Shown: positions 1 through 7,829 of the stretch, piece by piece | Position numbering within the stretch: position 1 is the first letter of the stretch | Layout of the letters: each line of letters opens with the position of its first letter | Assembly: GCA_031261285.1 (NCBI GenBank) | Contig: JAISKM010000065.1 | Coordinates: 1 to 35,379, forward strand | Reading direction: 5' to 3' | Length of the DNA: 35,379 nt | Source: Candidatus Symbiothrix sp. | GTDB lineage: Bacteria > Bacteroidota > Bacteroidia > Bacteroidales > Azobacteroidaceae | Notes under the pieces: model-generated | The model's input: only the letters and a program-made list of their open reading frames with translations | Database searches by the model: none | What the model was told of the DNA's origin: nothing | Translations under genes and position numbers: made by a program

Positions 1-298
1 CTTTAACACCATGATAACAACCATCTTTCTTTAATACTTTTGCCTGTAATGCATACCAAACAAAACTACCTGTAGTTGTTTCAACAAAAATGTCTAAATC
101 ACTACCAAATTCATCCTCCTTATATCCGGGATTAGCCCAAACTCCACAATTTTTATTGTGTAGCAATTTTGCAATAATACGATTTGTAATCCCAATTTCA
201 GGCACATTGACTCCAACTTGGTGATGATAAATTATTTCATACCATATTTCGGATGCAATCTCTTGAAATAATGCACACCTTGTTGTTTTTGAATTCAT
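1..298 (-). CDS. Truncated hypothetical protein, possible PD-(D/E)XK-like nuclease fold (N-terminal 99 residues)
   Basis: An open frame runs from an ATG at 298 to the left edge without a stop, so only the first 99 residues are visible; it is missing from the ORF track because it is cut off. A GAGGAG ribosome-binding sequence lies 8 bases before the ATG, which is unusually strong for Bacteroidota and supports the start. The visible protein has a GSDLD motif (residues 65-69) followed about 16 residues later by a beta-strand-like ALQAK (83-87). This D...QxK spacing resembles the core of restriction-endonuclease-like folds, and the overall look recalls DUF6615-type proteins. That assignment is inference from motif shape. 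It is the last visible gene of a minus-strand run of AT-rich genes. Confidence 0.7.
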   Translation of the reverse strand, partial: MNSKTTRCALFQEIASEIWYEIIYHHQVGVNVPEIGITNRIIAKLLHNKNCGVWANPGYKEDEFGSDLDIFVETTTGSFVWYALQAKVLKKDGCYHGVK

Positions 299-327
299 AT
301 CCGTTTCTCCTCATCTATATTCATGCC

Positions 328-1194
328 TTATTTTGCAAATGCAGTCTTGTTTTTGACGCAACGAACACTAAATAAGTAATGTTTCCACTCAGAGTAATCG
401 TCAATGCCCCACCCGCTAAAAAAATCTCCAGGAGCATTGAAACTCCGGCAAAATGCCTTTGTCGTATTAACGTCATTCGGATACTCGTAGCGTGTAACGC
501 TAGTCCAAAAATACGCTTTAGTACCCCAGAAACGGTTTTTGTAATAATAATCTGCCTCACCGACCAGCAAAACATTGAATCCTCCATCATCCGCAGCTTT
601 CGAAAAACCATCTGTAGCATTTTTTTCGTCCAAGCTGATTGTTGATTTAAATGCTTGCCCACTACTAAAATAATATTCGAACGGTTCCGTCAATGTGCTA
701 TATTTAACCGGATTTGCAGCAATTTCGACCTCTAAAATATCCCACTCATCATCAGTTGGTAAGTGCCAATTAGATGGACAAATGCCTTGATTGGACATAC
801 TTTGATTTGAAAAATCTTCTAATACATTACCATTTTTGAAATTCATCGCAGCAGCCCAAGTATACAAAAAACCTAAACGACCACCATTGTAATTTTGTTT
901 TTTTCCGGCGGCTTGATCTAAGCCATTAGGTGAGTAATAATACGGAGCATAATCATAAAAAGGAGGACCATATGGAGTAGGCAAAGCATATTTAGCCATT
1001 GGTGGCTCATAAGATAAATTTTCAGTCATCCATTCGCCCGCATCACCAAAAGTAGCTGTATGATACACCTGACCATCACGAGTATCTTTAAGTATGCCAA
1101 TTTTGGCACTGCCGTTACCCTCATTGCCCTCATCAATCGTTGCACAAGATGTCATCAATAAGCACATCACTATTTGCCATACAATATTTTTCAT
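328..1194 (-). CDS. FISUMP-domain lipoprotein
   Basis: This 288-residue protein begins with a lipoprotein signal peptide with lipobox LMTSC (Cys17), so it should be lipid-anchored in the envelope. The rest matches the Fibrobacter succinogenes major paralogous (FISUMP) domain: an opening DTRDGQVYHTATFGD and WMTENL, then YTWAAAMN, the hallmark GICPSNWHLPTDDEW (about residues 138-152), FWTSVT, and the closing SVRCVKN. FISUMP proteins are abundant surface or exported proteins of Fibrobacteres and Bacteroidota with no defined enzymatic role. The start ATG at 1194 directly precedes the signal peptide. The gene lies 28 bases after the upstream small ORF and 29 bases before the truncated gene at the left edge, so the three may be co-transcribed. 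Confidence 0.88.
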   Translation of the reverse strand: MKNIVWQIVMCLLMTSCATIDEGNEGNGSAKIGILKDTRDGQVYHTATFGDAGEWMTENLSYEPPMAKYALPTPYGPPFYDYAPYYYSPNGLDQAAGKKQNYNGGRLGFLYTWAAAMNFKNGNVLEDFSNQSMSNQGICPSNWHLPTDDEWDILEVEIAANPVKYSTLTEPFEYYFSSGQAFKSTISLDEKNATDGFSKAADDGGFNVLLVGEADYYYKNRFWGTKAYFWTSVTRYEYPNDVNTTKAFCRSFNAPGDFFSGWGIDDYSEWKHYLFSVRCVKNKTAFAK

Positions 1195-1222
1195 TTTATT
1201 TGTTTTTAAATTGTTGTTTTTT

Positions 1223-1354
1223 TTAGTAACTGTCAGTATATTTTAAGATGCGTCTTCCTATCTTAGCCAACTCATCATATTTATTGCAAATGTCATTTGC
1301 CGTTTGATTTAGATCAGTAACGACCTCATTGTATAATAATTTTTTGACTTTCAT
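1223..1354 (-). CDS. Small hypothetical ORF, 43 residues
   Basis: Too short for the ORF track. On the minus strand an ATG at 1354, inside the end of the BspA-like gene (29-base overlap, different frame), opens a 43-residue frame that starts MKVKKLLYNE and ends LKYTDSY. The composition is protein-like, mostly charged and helical, without signal peptide or membrane segment. It fills the only gap in this minus-strand gene run. It could be a translationally coupled small protein, the remnant of a longer gene, or chance. No family is recognised. Confidence 0.35.
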   Translation of the reverse strand: MKVKKLLYNEVVTDLNQTANDICNKYDELAKIGRRILKYTDSY

Positions 1355-2627
1355 TATTCACTTTCACAATATAAACACCCTTATTCAAAAGAATCTCAGC
1401 ATTTCCGTTAATAGTTGATTGATAGACTTTTTGCCCTGAAATGTTGACTATCGAAATAAGCGTTGTCTCTTTTGTTGCAATCGCTATACCGTTTGCAATC
1501 GTATTGATTGCGATTTTGTCTTTACTTATTGTGTTGATTGCGGTGGCATCCTCCTCAATAATATTGACAAAATCGCCCCAACCGACGGCAAGCCAATAAG
1601 TACTATAAGAGCCTTTTGGAACATATAAATTTGCAAGTTGTTTTATTGTCACAGAAAATTCATAACTAGCTATTTTTGGTGGAGTTGGATTTTTGCAGTG
1701 TATTTCTGTTAATCCTGTACAGTCCTGAAAAGCACTAGGAAACGAAAAAGCTCCAATCGAAGTTACGCTAACAGGAATAATAATAGAAATTAAACCTGTA
1801 CACCTTTGAAATGCAGCAGCTCCAATTGAAGTCACGCTATTTGGAATCGTATAAGTAGTTGCTTTTGCATTAGGATAAGCGATTAAAGTGGTTCTGTCTT
1901 TATTGAACAATACGCCATCTATTGTAGAATAATTTGCATTTTCTCCTAAAACAATAAATTCTTTCAACCCTGTACAACCCCGAAAAGCAGTAGCTTCAAT
2001 CGAAGTTATATTCTTAGGAATTTTAATTGCAGTTAATTTCGTACAACTTTGAAAAGCACTACTTCCAATCGAAGTTACGCTATTTGGAATAATAACTGAT
2101 GTTAAACCCGTACACCCCTGAAAAGCACTACTTCCAATCGAGGTCACGCTATCTGGAATAATAACTGATGTTAACCCTGTACAACCCTGAAAAGCAGCTG
2201 TTTCAATCAAAATCAGACTATTTGGCAAAATCACAGAAGTTAATCTTGTACAATTATAAAAAGCAAATTCTCCAAAGGAATTATTAGAAGTAGAAGAAAA
2301 ATTATTGCCGGAATGATAATAAGCTCCTCCTCCGCTAATAATATTTGCGTCTGCTAAATTAAGAATTGTCAATTTCCCATTTGTTGCATTTCCTATATAA
2401 TCACGCCCAGCCATTTCACGAATATACCGTATGTCTATTCCATTCAAATTGCCAGTTAGCGTTAAATTGATAATTTGATATTTTTTGCTTTCTGCAATGA
2501 AAGAAGATAATGACCCTGCATTTTCTACATGAATAGTAATAGATGGGACATCTTGTGCCTGTAAATTGAATGATAGCAATAAACCGATTATTGCCAATAA
2601 TGATTTGAATGTTGTTTTTGTTTTCAT
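1326..2627 (-). CDS. BspA-type leucine-rich-repeat protein with T9SS sorting tail
   Basis: The 433-residue protein starts with a Sec signal peptide (MKTKTTFKSLLAIIGLLLSF, cleavage after LQAQ). Residues about 118-325 hold tandem LRR_5 units of the form LTSVIIPxSVTSIGSSAFQGCTG, the BspA/TpLRR type seen in adhesins of Bacteroidota and Treponema. One unit is interrupted by a stretch near LFNKDRTTLIAYP, a common variant in this family. The last 60 residues, ISIVNISGQKVYQ to YIVKVNNESQKIIIQ, look like a type A sorting domain for type IX secretion, so the protein is probably exported across the outer membrane and attached to the surface. The gene starts 25 bases after the upstream membrane-protein gene. 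Surface binding is a family inference; the ligand is unknown. Confidence 0.87.
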   Translation of the reverse strand: MKTKTTFKSLLAIIGLLLSFNLQAQDVPSITIHVENAGSLSSFIAESKKYQIINLTLTGNLNGIDIRYIREMAGRDYIGNATNGKLTILNLADANIISGGGAYYHSGNNFSSTSNNSFGEFAFYNCTRLTSVILPNSLILIETAAFQGCTGLTSVIIPDSVTSIGSSAFQGCTGLTSVIIPNSVTSIGSSAFQSCTKLTAIKIPKNITSIEATAFRGCTGLKEFIVLGENANYSTIDGVLFNKDRTTLIAYPNAKATTYTIPNSVTSIGAAAFQRCTGLISIIIPVSVTSIGAFSFPSAFQDCTGLTEIHCKNPTPPKIASYEFSVTIKQLANLYVPKGSYSTYWLAVGWGDFVNIIEEDATAINTISKDKIAINTIANGIAIATKETTLISIVNISGQKVYQSTINGNAEILLNKGVYIVKVNNESQKIIIQ

Positions 2628-2652
2628 AAGAAACTTTTTTATTAAATTTATT

Positions 2653-3366
2653 TTATCTGCTTAATTTTGAAAGTTCAAGATTTAAGTATCCAATTACTTG
2701 TTGAGAAAAGTCTTCTATGGATTCGGATGATATATCTTTTCCTATCGCTGTAAAATTAAAAATACCATTTGATAATTGTGAGATGTGTATGATTATATGA
2801 ATGTATTTGCTCCTATCTTCTTGCTTGTATTCAATAGAAAATAAGTAATATTCTGTAGAGTGTATTTCTATTGACATATTATTATCAATATCACCTGCTA
2901 TTTTTGACCAAATACGACCCGCTAATTCTGCATATTTTCTATCATTAGGATTTTTAGAATTATATTTAGTTTTTAGATTATTCTCATTCTCAAAAGCATC
3001 AAGATTTTTTTCAAACACTTTTTCTAAGTTTTCGGATGTTTTGGATTCGCTATCCAATTTAAAGTTAATGAATGGGTTTTTATTAAACAATAATTTTTGC
3101 ATTTCAGGTGAATATTCTGAAGGAGAGTATAATTTTGCATGATGACAAACAACGAGATAAGCAAAAACACCAAGAAGCAATAGAGGAAATGCAATTATAA
3201 ACCAAATAACAGGAAGCCTCTCACTGTTTGTGGTTAAATAAGAAATATTTGAACTTAAAGTAATTGACCCTAAACCGTACAAAAGGGATATAAACAATGC
3301 AATTATTCCTAAAGGATTCCTTGTGAAATTCTTTGCAGACTTGACAAATTCAGATGTCTTATACAT
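2653..3366 (-). CDS. Hypothetical two-helix membrane protein
   Basis: The ORF track begins at 3468, but its first 34 residues are read from the 3' part and spacer of the structured RNA upstream, so the ATG at 3366 (MYKTSEFVKSAKNF) is preferred, giving 237 residues. Two hydrophobic segments, near NPLGIIALFISLLYGLG and VIWFIIAFPLLLLGVFAYLVV, are separated by a short polar loop. The remaining about 150 residues form a soluble, charged domain with alternating strands (YYLFSIEYKQ, YIHIIIHISQ). No family is recognised. It is the first gene after the RNA element whose U-tract ends 49 bases before this start codon, so its expression may depend on read-through of that element. Confidence 0.6.
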   Translation of the reverse strand: MYKTSEFVKSAKNFTRNPLGIIALFISLLYGLGSITLSSNISYLTTNSERLPVIWFIIAFPLLLLGVFAYLVVCHHAKLYSPSEYSPEMQKLLFNKNPFINFKLDSESKTSENLEKVFEKNLDAFENENNLKTKYNSKNPNDRKYAELAGRIWSKIAGDIDNNMSIEIHSTEYYLFSIEYKQEDRSKYIHIIIHISQLSNGIFNFTAIGKDISSESIEDFSQQVIGYLNLELSKLSR

Positions 3367-3413
3367 ATCTATAGTTTTTCCACCGTCCTGTCCCCTCGTT
3401 CGGCAATTTTTAA

Positions 3414-3645
3414 ATAAAAAAGAAGCATGGGATCTGTTATATCTTATTCCGGTTAGAGGCTCTGACAAAGCCTGACGATGGAATAAGCAAACGGTCCCAT
3501 GCCTCTTGTTTACAAAGACATGGAATATTTGCCTATCACCCTCATCGTCATTTTGAAACTGTCAGATTTCTAACCGAGGATAATATTATAAATACTTCTA
3601 ATCTAAAATGTCCTTCCGAAGTCCAACGCTTTGAACGTTCGGAAT
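3414..3645 (-). ncRNA. Structured RNA, copy A: 5' hairpin plus long bulged rod and U-tract
   Basis: This fills most of the gene-free stretch 3367-3810. Downstream of the minus-strand promoter at 3651-3681 the RNA would open with a hairpin (TTCCGAA 3614-3620 with TTCGGAA 3638-3644), then a GGACATT linker. A long imperfect rod follows: AGAAG 3421-3425 with CTTCT 3595-3599, GGTTAGA 3451 with TCTAACC 3569, TCTGACA 3461 with TGTCAGA 3560, TGACGATG 3473 with CATCGTCA 3543, and GCAAA 3487 with TTTGC 3528, with an asymmetric 9/5-base internal loop. It ends in CTTCTTTTTT. A mutually exclusive fold exists: GCATGGGA 3425 with TCCCATGC 3495 enclosing CTTATTCC 3443 with GGAATAAG 3480. Compared with copy B it shares GAAATCT-GACA(A/G)TTTC on the 5' arm, GTCA-GA-CCTC on the 3' arm, and the GACATT linker. 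A 6S-like small RNA is one possibility; identity is not established. Confidence 0.65.
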
Positions 3646-3650
3646 TGCAA

Positions 3651-3681
3651 CAAAGGTAGAAGTATTTTTTTAATCTACAAA
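3651..3681 (-). promoter_or_regulatory. Bacteroidota promoter for structured RNA copy A
   Basis: On the minus strand TTTG (3678-3681) is followed after 19 bases by TACCTTTG (3651-3658), a perfect match to the Bacteroidota primary sigma consensus TTTG / TAnnTTTG. Transcription should start near 3645, exactly at the base of the first hairpin of the RNA. Confidence 0.75.
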
Positions 3682-3749
3682 ATGTTTTAATGAAAAAATG
3701 GAATATTGAAAAAAATAAATGCGAAAATAATAGACCTCAAGAGTGAAAA

Positions 3750-3781
3750 TTTGCCGATTTCAAGAAAAAAGACTACTTTTG
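3750..3781 (+). promoter_or_regulatory. Bacteroidota promoter for fcl-gmd
   Basis: TTTG (3750-3753), a 20-base spacer and TACTTTTG (3774-3781) form a consensus Bacteroidota promoter. The predicted transcript start (about 3788) lies inside the N-terminal extension of the ORF-track frame and 23 bases before the ATG at 3811. This is the main reason to reject the TTG start at 3706. Confidence 0.7.
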
Positions 3782-3810
3782 TGGACTATTTAAAAAGTCA
3801 AACGTGCGTG

Positions 3811-4890
3811 ATGGAAAAAGATGCAAAAATAGTTGTTGCCGGACATTTGGGCTTGGTGGGTTCTGCCATACTCCGTAATTTGCAGGAAAAGGGATACACT
3901 AATTTCATTACCCGCTCATCGAAAGAGTTGAATTTATTGGATCAAAAAGCCGTTTTTGATTTTTTTCAAAAAGAAAAACCGGATTACGTTTTCCTGGCTG
4001 CAGCCAAGGTGGGCGGGATTATCGCCAACAGCACGTATCGCGGACAATTCATTTATGAAAATCTGCAAATACAAACTAATGTCATTCACGCATCCTATTT
4101 GAACGGTGTAAAAAAATTGTTGTTTCTCGGTTCCACTTGCATCTACCCCGGCGAAGCACCGCAACCGATGCCCGAAAATTGCTTGTTGACGTCACCTTTG
4201 GAGTACACGAACGAGCCTTATGCCATCGCGAAAATTGCCGGCATCAAGCTGTGCGAAAGCTACAATATTCAATACGGCACAAACTATATCGCTGTGATGC
4301 CGACCAATTTATATGGACCGAATGATAATTTTGATTTGGAAAAATCGCACGTGCTGCCCGCTTTAGTACGGAAAGTGCATTTGGCAAAAAGCCTGATGAA
4401 TGATGATTGGGAGGCTATTCGTCACGATTTTAACAAGCTGCCGGTCGAAGGCGTGTCGGGAAAAGACTCCGAAGCAGCCATCACCGAAAAATTGGATAAA
4501 TACGGCATTAAAAAAGAGAGCGTGGAAATTTGGGGAACAGGCAAACCGTTGCGCGAATTTCTTTGGAGCGAAGAAATGGCAGATGCCTGCGTGTATATCA
4601 TGGAACATGTCGATTTTAACGATTTGAAACCGGCAGGCAAAGAAATCCGGAATACCCACATCAACATCGGTACGGGGAAAGAAATTTCCATCGCCGGCTT
4701 AGCGAAAATAATCGCGAAAACCGTCGGATACACAGGGAAATTCAATTTTAACGCCGATAAGCCGGACGGCACCATGCGTAAATTGACCGACGTCACCAAG
4801 TTGCACAACTTGGGCTGGCATCATCAAATTGAGATAGAAGAGGGAGTTGAAAAATTATATAAATGGTACACATTGTCATTCCGTGCTTGA
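3811..4890 (+). CDS. fcl: GDP-L-fucose synthase
   Basis: NADPH-dependent epimerase/reductase that converts GDP-4-keto-6-deoxy-mannose, the product of the neighbouring Gmd, to GDP-L-fucose in the cytoplasm for surface glycans. From the ATG at 3811 the protein has 359 residues and opens with the Rossmann motif GHLGLVGSAI. The Ser/Thr region is STCIYP and the catalytic YxxxK lies in EPYAIAKIAG. GTGKPLREFLWSEEMADAC is typical of this family. A segment of about 45 residues (MNDDWEAI to KKESVEI) lengthens it relative to E. coli WcaG, as is usual in Bacteroidota. The ORF-track frame adds 35 residues from a TTG, but a promoter lies inside that extension. The last residues, LSFRA, and the stop codon come from an inserted palindromic repeat. 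It is followed by gmd after 87 bases. Confidence 0.95.
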   Translation: MEKDAKIVVAGHLGLVGSAILRNLQEKGYTNFITRSSKELNLLDQKAVFDFFQKEKPDYVFLAAAKVGGIIANSTYRGQFIYENLQIQTNVIHASYLNGVKKLLFLGSTCIYPGEAPQPMPENCLLTSPLEYTNEPYAIAKIAGIKLCESYNIQYGTNYIAVMPTNLYGPNDNFDLEKSHVLPALVRKVHLAKSLMNDDWEAIRHDFNKLPVEGVSGKDSEAAITEKLDKYGIKKESVEIWGTGKPLREFLWSEEMADACVYIMEHVDFNDLKPAGKEIRNTHINIGTGKEISIAGLAKIIAKTVGYTGKFNFNADKPDGTMRKLTDVTKLHNLGWHHQIEIEEGVEKLYKWYTLSFRA

Positions 4891-4960
4891 CACGGAATCC
4901 CCTGAATAAACGCGGGGGATTGCGGATCATCCTGGACTTGATTCAGGACCTCCAATGACA
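4874..4960. repeat. Composite palindromic repeat at the fcl-gmd junction
   Basis: An 87-bp block is bounded by TGTCATT (4874) and its inverse AATGACA (4954). Its left part has a perfect 8-bp hairpin, ATTCCGTG-cttga-CACGGAAT; the right part has TCCTG...CAGGA around gacttgatt. The left unit matches the repeat inside secD at 28808-28837 (TGTCATT-CG-GCTTGAC-CG-AATCCCCT). It encodes the fcl C-terminus and stop and fills the space before gmd, so it may also affect transcript processing. Confidence 0.75.
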
Positions 4961-4977
4961 GCAATAAAAACATTTTC

Positions 4978-6129
4978 ATGGGAAAAACAGCATTGATTAC
5001 CGGAATTACCGGACAAGACGGCGCCTATTTGGCTGAATATTTGATTAAAAAAGGCTATACGGTGCACGGCATCAAGCGGCGGGCATCTTTGTTTAATACC
5101 GATCGGATCGACCATTTATATCAAGATCCGCAATTGGATAATCGCAATTTGATTCTCCATTATGGCGACATGACCGATTCGCTCAATATCACCAACATCA
5201 TTGGCGATGTAAAACCCGATGAAATCTATAATCTGGCAGCACAAAGTCATGTGAAAGTCAGTTTTGACACGCCCGAATATACCGCCAACGTCGACGGTTT
5301 GGGTACGCTCCGTATCCTGGAAGCCGTTCGTTTGCTCGGTTTGACGGAGAAAAGCCGTATCTATCAGGCGTCAACCTCCGAATTGTATGGCTTGGTGCAA
5401 GAAATTCCCCAAAAAGAAACGACTCCTTTTTATCCGCGCAGTCCTTATGCCGTAGCTAAAATGTATGCCTATTGGATCACCGTCAACTACCGGGAAGCCT
5501 ACAATATGTTTGCTTGCAATGGCATTTTATTCAACCATGAATCGCCGTTGCGGGGTGAAACATTTGTCACCAGAAAAGTGACGCGAGCACTTTCGCGCAT
5601 TGCCTTAGGCATTCAGAATGACATTTACATGGGCAATCTGTCGAGCAAACGCGATTGGGGACACGCCAAAGATTACATCAAAGCGATGTATCTGATTTTG
5701 CAACAGGACGCTCCGGACGATTATGTCATTGCGACCGGTGTCACCACCACGATTCGTGATTTTATTACGATGGCGTTCAAAGAAATCGGCGTCACTGTAG
5801 CTTTCAAAGGCGACGGGGCAAACGAAACAGGCGAGATTGTAAGCATTGACGAGGCTGTGTTCGGCACAAAAATAGGCGAAACATATCTGGCTCCCCTGAA
5901 AAAACGGCTTGGCGAAAAAATCATTAAAGTAGATCCCAAATACTTCAGACCGACAGAAGTGGAATTGTTGATAGGCGATGCGACTAAAGCACGCACCAAA
6001 CTGTCATGGGAACCGCAATACACCTTGGAAACGCTCATCAAAGATATGATGCAAAGTGATGTCAAGGAAATGAAAAAAGAAGCCTATTTGAAAGAAGGCG
6101 GCTATCGCATCCTGAATTATTTTGAATAA
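4978..6129 (+). CDS. gmd: GDP-mannose 4,6-dehydratase
   Basis: Catalyses the first committed step to GDP-L-fucose: GDP-D-mannose to GDP-4-keto-6-deoxy-D-mannose. The 383-residue length is normal for the family. The N-terminal Rossmann motif is [14 protein letters not shown]; the active-site region has the catalytic Thr-Ser-Glu in QASTSELYG and the YxxxK in [30 protein letters not shown] and [14 protein letters not shown] are diagnostic for Gmd. The start ATG at 4978 leaves no room for an extension because the inserted repeat lies upstream. It follows fcl and probably shares its promoter. Its end is convergent with the minus-strand gene ending at 6148, with no obvious terminator hairpin in the 18-base gap. 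Confidence 0.97.
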   Translation: MGKTALITGITGQDGAYLAEYLIKKGYTVHGIKRRASLFNTDRIDHLYQDPQLDNRNLILHYGDMTDSLNITNIIGDVKPDEIYNLAAQSHVKVSFDTPEYTANVDGLGTLRILEAVRLLGLTEKSRIYQASTSELYGLVQEIPQKETTPFYPRSPYAVAKMYAYWITVNYREAYNMFACNGILFNHESPLRGETFVTRKVTRALSRIALGIQNDIYMGNLSSKRDWGHAKDYIKAMYLILQQDAPDDYVIATGVTTTIRDFITMAFKEIGVTVAFKGDGANETGEIVSIDEAVFGTKIGETYLAPLKKRLGEKIIKVDPKYFRPTEVELLIGDATKARTKLSWEPQYTLETLIKDMMQSDVKEMKKEAYLKEGGYRILNYFE

Positions 6130-6147
6130 AAACGTTTACCGGCAGTG

Positions 6148-7644
6148 TCACACTTTCACAACTTCGGCACTCGTAGTTTTAAGTTGCGGCATTGCCATTC
6201 CGATACTTGCGCCGGTGTAAGTGGGGTCGCAGACAATAAATTTGTTGCCCTTGATCGTCAAATAATCGCCTTGTATCGTTTCGTTAAAGTGCACTGCCGT
6301 CGCCAAATGTCCCGGATAGTGCAGCAAAACGACGTCCAAATGCAGCAAATCTTTCACCAAATTGGCAAACAGAATGGAGCGATCTTCACAATCGTTGGCA
6401 GGGTAAAAGAAACTTTCATCGGCAAATAGCGGACGTTCATAACCGAATTGTTGTTCGTCGGTTTGATAGTTGAAAGCCGTTTGCACGAACTGTAGCAATA
6501 TATTGGCGGCATCGCGTTCGCTTTTACCGGCTATCTGTTGCTGTAGTGCCGGATATAAATCCTGTTTGAGTTGTTCGCTCAGGGAAGCCTGGGCATAGAG
6601 GTTCCACTCATTACTCAACGGATAATTCTTGTAAAAATCAATGAGATTTTTGTTGGTTGAAACAGTTACGCGAAGGTCGCGATTGTATTTGGACGTGAAT
6701 GTTTTTGTTGGCGTAGCAACAACCGGAAAATTAGGTTGCGTGATTTTCAGCGAAGCCGGTTGCTCTTTTGGAAACTCGTGATTAAGTACATTAAATTGTC
6801 CGCCTTTGAACGATTTGTCCAGCACGTAATAGTTCAATCCATTGATTGGGATGTAAACGTATTGATACATCGTTTCCTGAAACGGCACGAGCAGCACTAA
6901 TTTATTTTCAATGCGTGCGATGCGTACTTTGTAGCCCGATTGTGAGAGAATAAACATCTGCATCAAAACGGCTTCATTGCACGGTTTTCCAAACTGTTTT
7001 TCCGACATCGTTTTCAACAGTTCCATATAGCCCCAGTCGCTGAGATTGAGTTCTTTGCGCAAGGTTAAGCAATCGTTTAGCAGGTCGTTGTAGCGACTAT
7101 CCGATAATGTTTCCCACGCATCTGCTACGCTATTTTCCGAAGCATCACGCAACAAAAAGCGGTGTGAAGCATCCAAACTCACTTTACCTTCAGAGCCGTA
7201 ATATGAAAACGTGAACCGGGGCTTCACAGGAGATGTCTTCGCTCCCTGCGGTTGGTCGACAGGACGTGGTGTGGGTGGAATCGGAGCTATGGGCTGCGGT
7301 TGTACAACCGGCACAGTGGGCAACGGTTTGATTTCCTTGAACGGAACCGGGTCAATCGTTGGCTTTCTATCAGGTGTTGGCTCCACTTTGGGTGGAATCA
7401 CAGGCTTCGGCTCTTTCGGGATAGGAATGCCTTGAAACGCCTGAAAACTCTCCCAAGATTGACGCACATAGTCTGCAAATTCGGCATTCGCTTTGTCACG
7501 GTAGTCGTTAAATTCCTTGACAGATTGGTCACGAAAACCTGTATATTCTTGTTGTGCCTGTTTTCTGTATTGCTCAAAATCATCTTGAGCATAAACACTT
7601 GTAAACGAGCAAATAAAGAGTAGAAATAAAATATTTATTTTCAT
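6148..7644 (-). CDS. Secreted transglutaminase-like cysteine protein
   Basis: A signal peptide (MKINILFLLFICSFTSVYAQ) is followed by a charged coiled-coil-like segment (FEQYRKQAQQEY to FADYVRQSWESF), a proline-rich linker (about residues 75-140) and a C-terminal domain. That domain has the transglutaminase/papain-like triad pattern: Cys in PANDCEDRSILFANL, His in GHLATAVHF, and Asp in FIVCDPTYTGA. Such bacterial transglutaminase-like domains act as cysteine peptidases or amidases; the substrate here is unknown. The ORF track starts at a GTG (7653), but the ATG at 7644 places the signal peptide correctly. A 21-residue leader frame (7719-7654) ends immediately before the GTG. A consensus promoter lies about 115 bases upstream, so it is transcribed separately from the barrel gene. 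Confidence 0.82.
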   Translation of the reverse strand: MKINILFLLFICSFTSVYAQDDFEQYRKQAQQEYTGFRDQSVKEFNDYRDKANAEFADYVRQSWESFQAFQGIPIPKEPKPVIPPKVEPTPDRKPTIDPVPFKEIKPLPTVPVVQPQPIAPIPPTPRPVDQPQGAKTSPVKPRFTFSYYGSEGKVSLDASHRFLLRDASENSVADAWETLSDSRYNDLLNDCLTLRKELNLSDWGYMELLKTMSEKQFGKPCNEAVLMQMFILSQSGYKVRIARIENKLVLLVPFQETMYQYVYIPINGLNYYVLDKSFKGGQFNVLNHEFPKEQPASLKITQPNFPVVATPTKTFTSKYNRDLRVTVSTNKNLIDFYKNYPLSNEWNLYAQASLSEQLKQDLYPALQQQIAGKSERDAANILLQFVQTAFNYQTDEQQFGYERPLFADESFFYPANDCEDRSILFANLVKDLLHLDVVLLHYPGHLATAVHFNETIQGDYLTIKGNKFIVCDPTYTGASIGMAMPQLKTTSAEVVKV

Positions 7645-7761
7645 TTTAATCACTTATCTATTCCGGGCGAAACTGTATATCGCTTGAATATTCTTCACTG
7701 ATAACATATCCTGTGTCATATTGTATATATTTTAACTATTCTTAGTATGTTTTTTACATCG

Positions 7762-7792
7762 CAAAGGTAATACAAATTTTTGAATTTTCAAA
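7762..7792 (-). promoter_or_regulatory. Bacteroidota promoter for the transglutaminase-like gene
   Basis: On the minus strand TTTG (7789-7792), 19 bases, then TACCTTTG (7762-7769) form a perfect consensus. The transcript would start near 7756 and have a leader of about 110 bases that contains a possible 21-residue uORF (7719-7654). Confidence 0.72.
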
Positions 7793-7829
7793 CTTTTGGC
7801 AATTAGTTTCAAACATTCATCATACAAAA

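Noticed and set aside
321-662. Minus-strand ORF overlapping the FISUMP gene
   Set aside because: Alternative frame of the FISUMP coding region without protein-like composition.
3367-3468. N-terminal extension of the two-helix membrane protein
   Set aside because: It is read from the 3' end of RNA copy A and its spacer.
3414-3645. SRP RNA, tmRNA or RNase P RNA
   Set aside because: The conserved GGTCAGG/GGAAGCAGC of SRP RNA, the tRNA-like CCA end of tmRNA and the RNase P core motif are absent. 6S RNA could not be excluded, but three copies would be unusual.
3706-3810. N-terminal extension of fcl from a TTG start
   Set aside because: A consensus promoter (3750-3781) lies inside it, and GDP-fucose synthases normally begin just before the GxxGxxG motif.
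6145-6429. Plus-strand ORF opposite the transglutaminase-like gene
   Set aside because: Shadow frame of a well-supported minus-strand gene; no recognisable domain.
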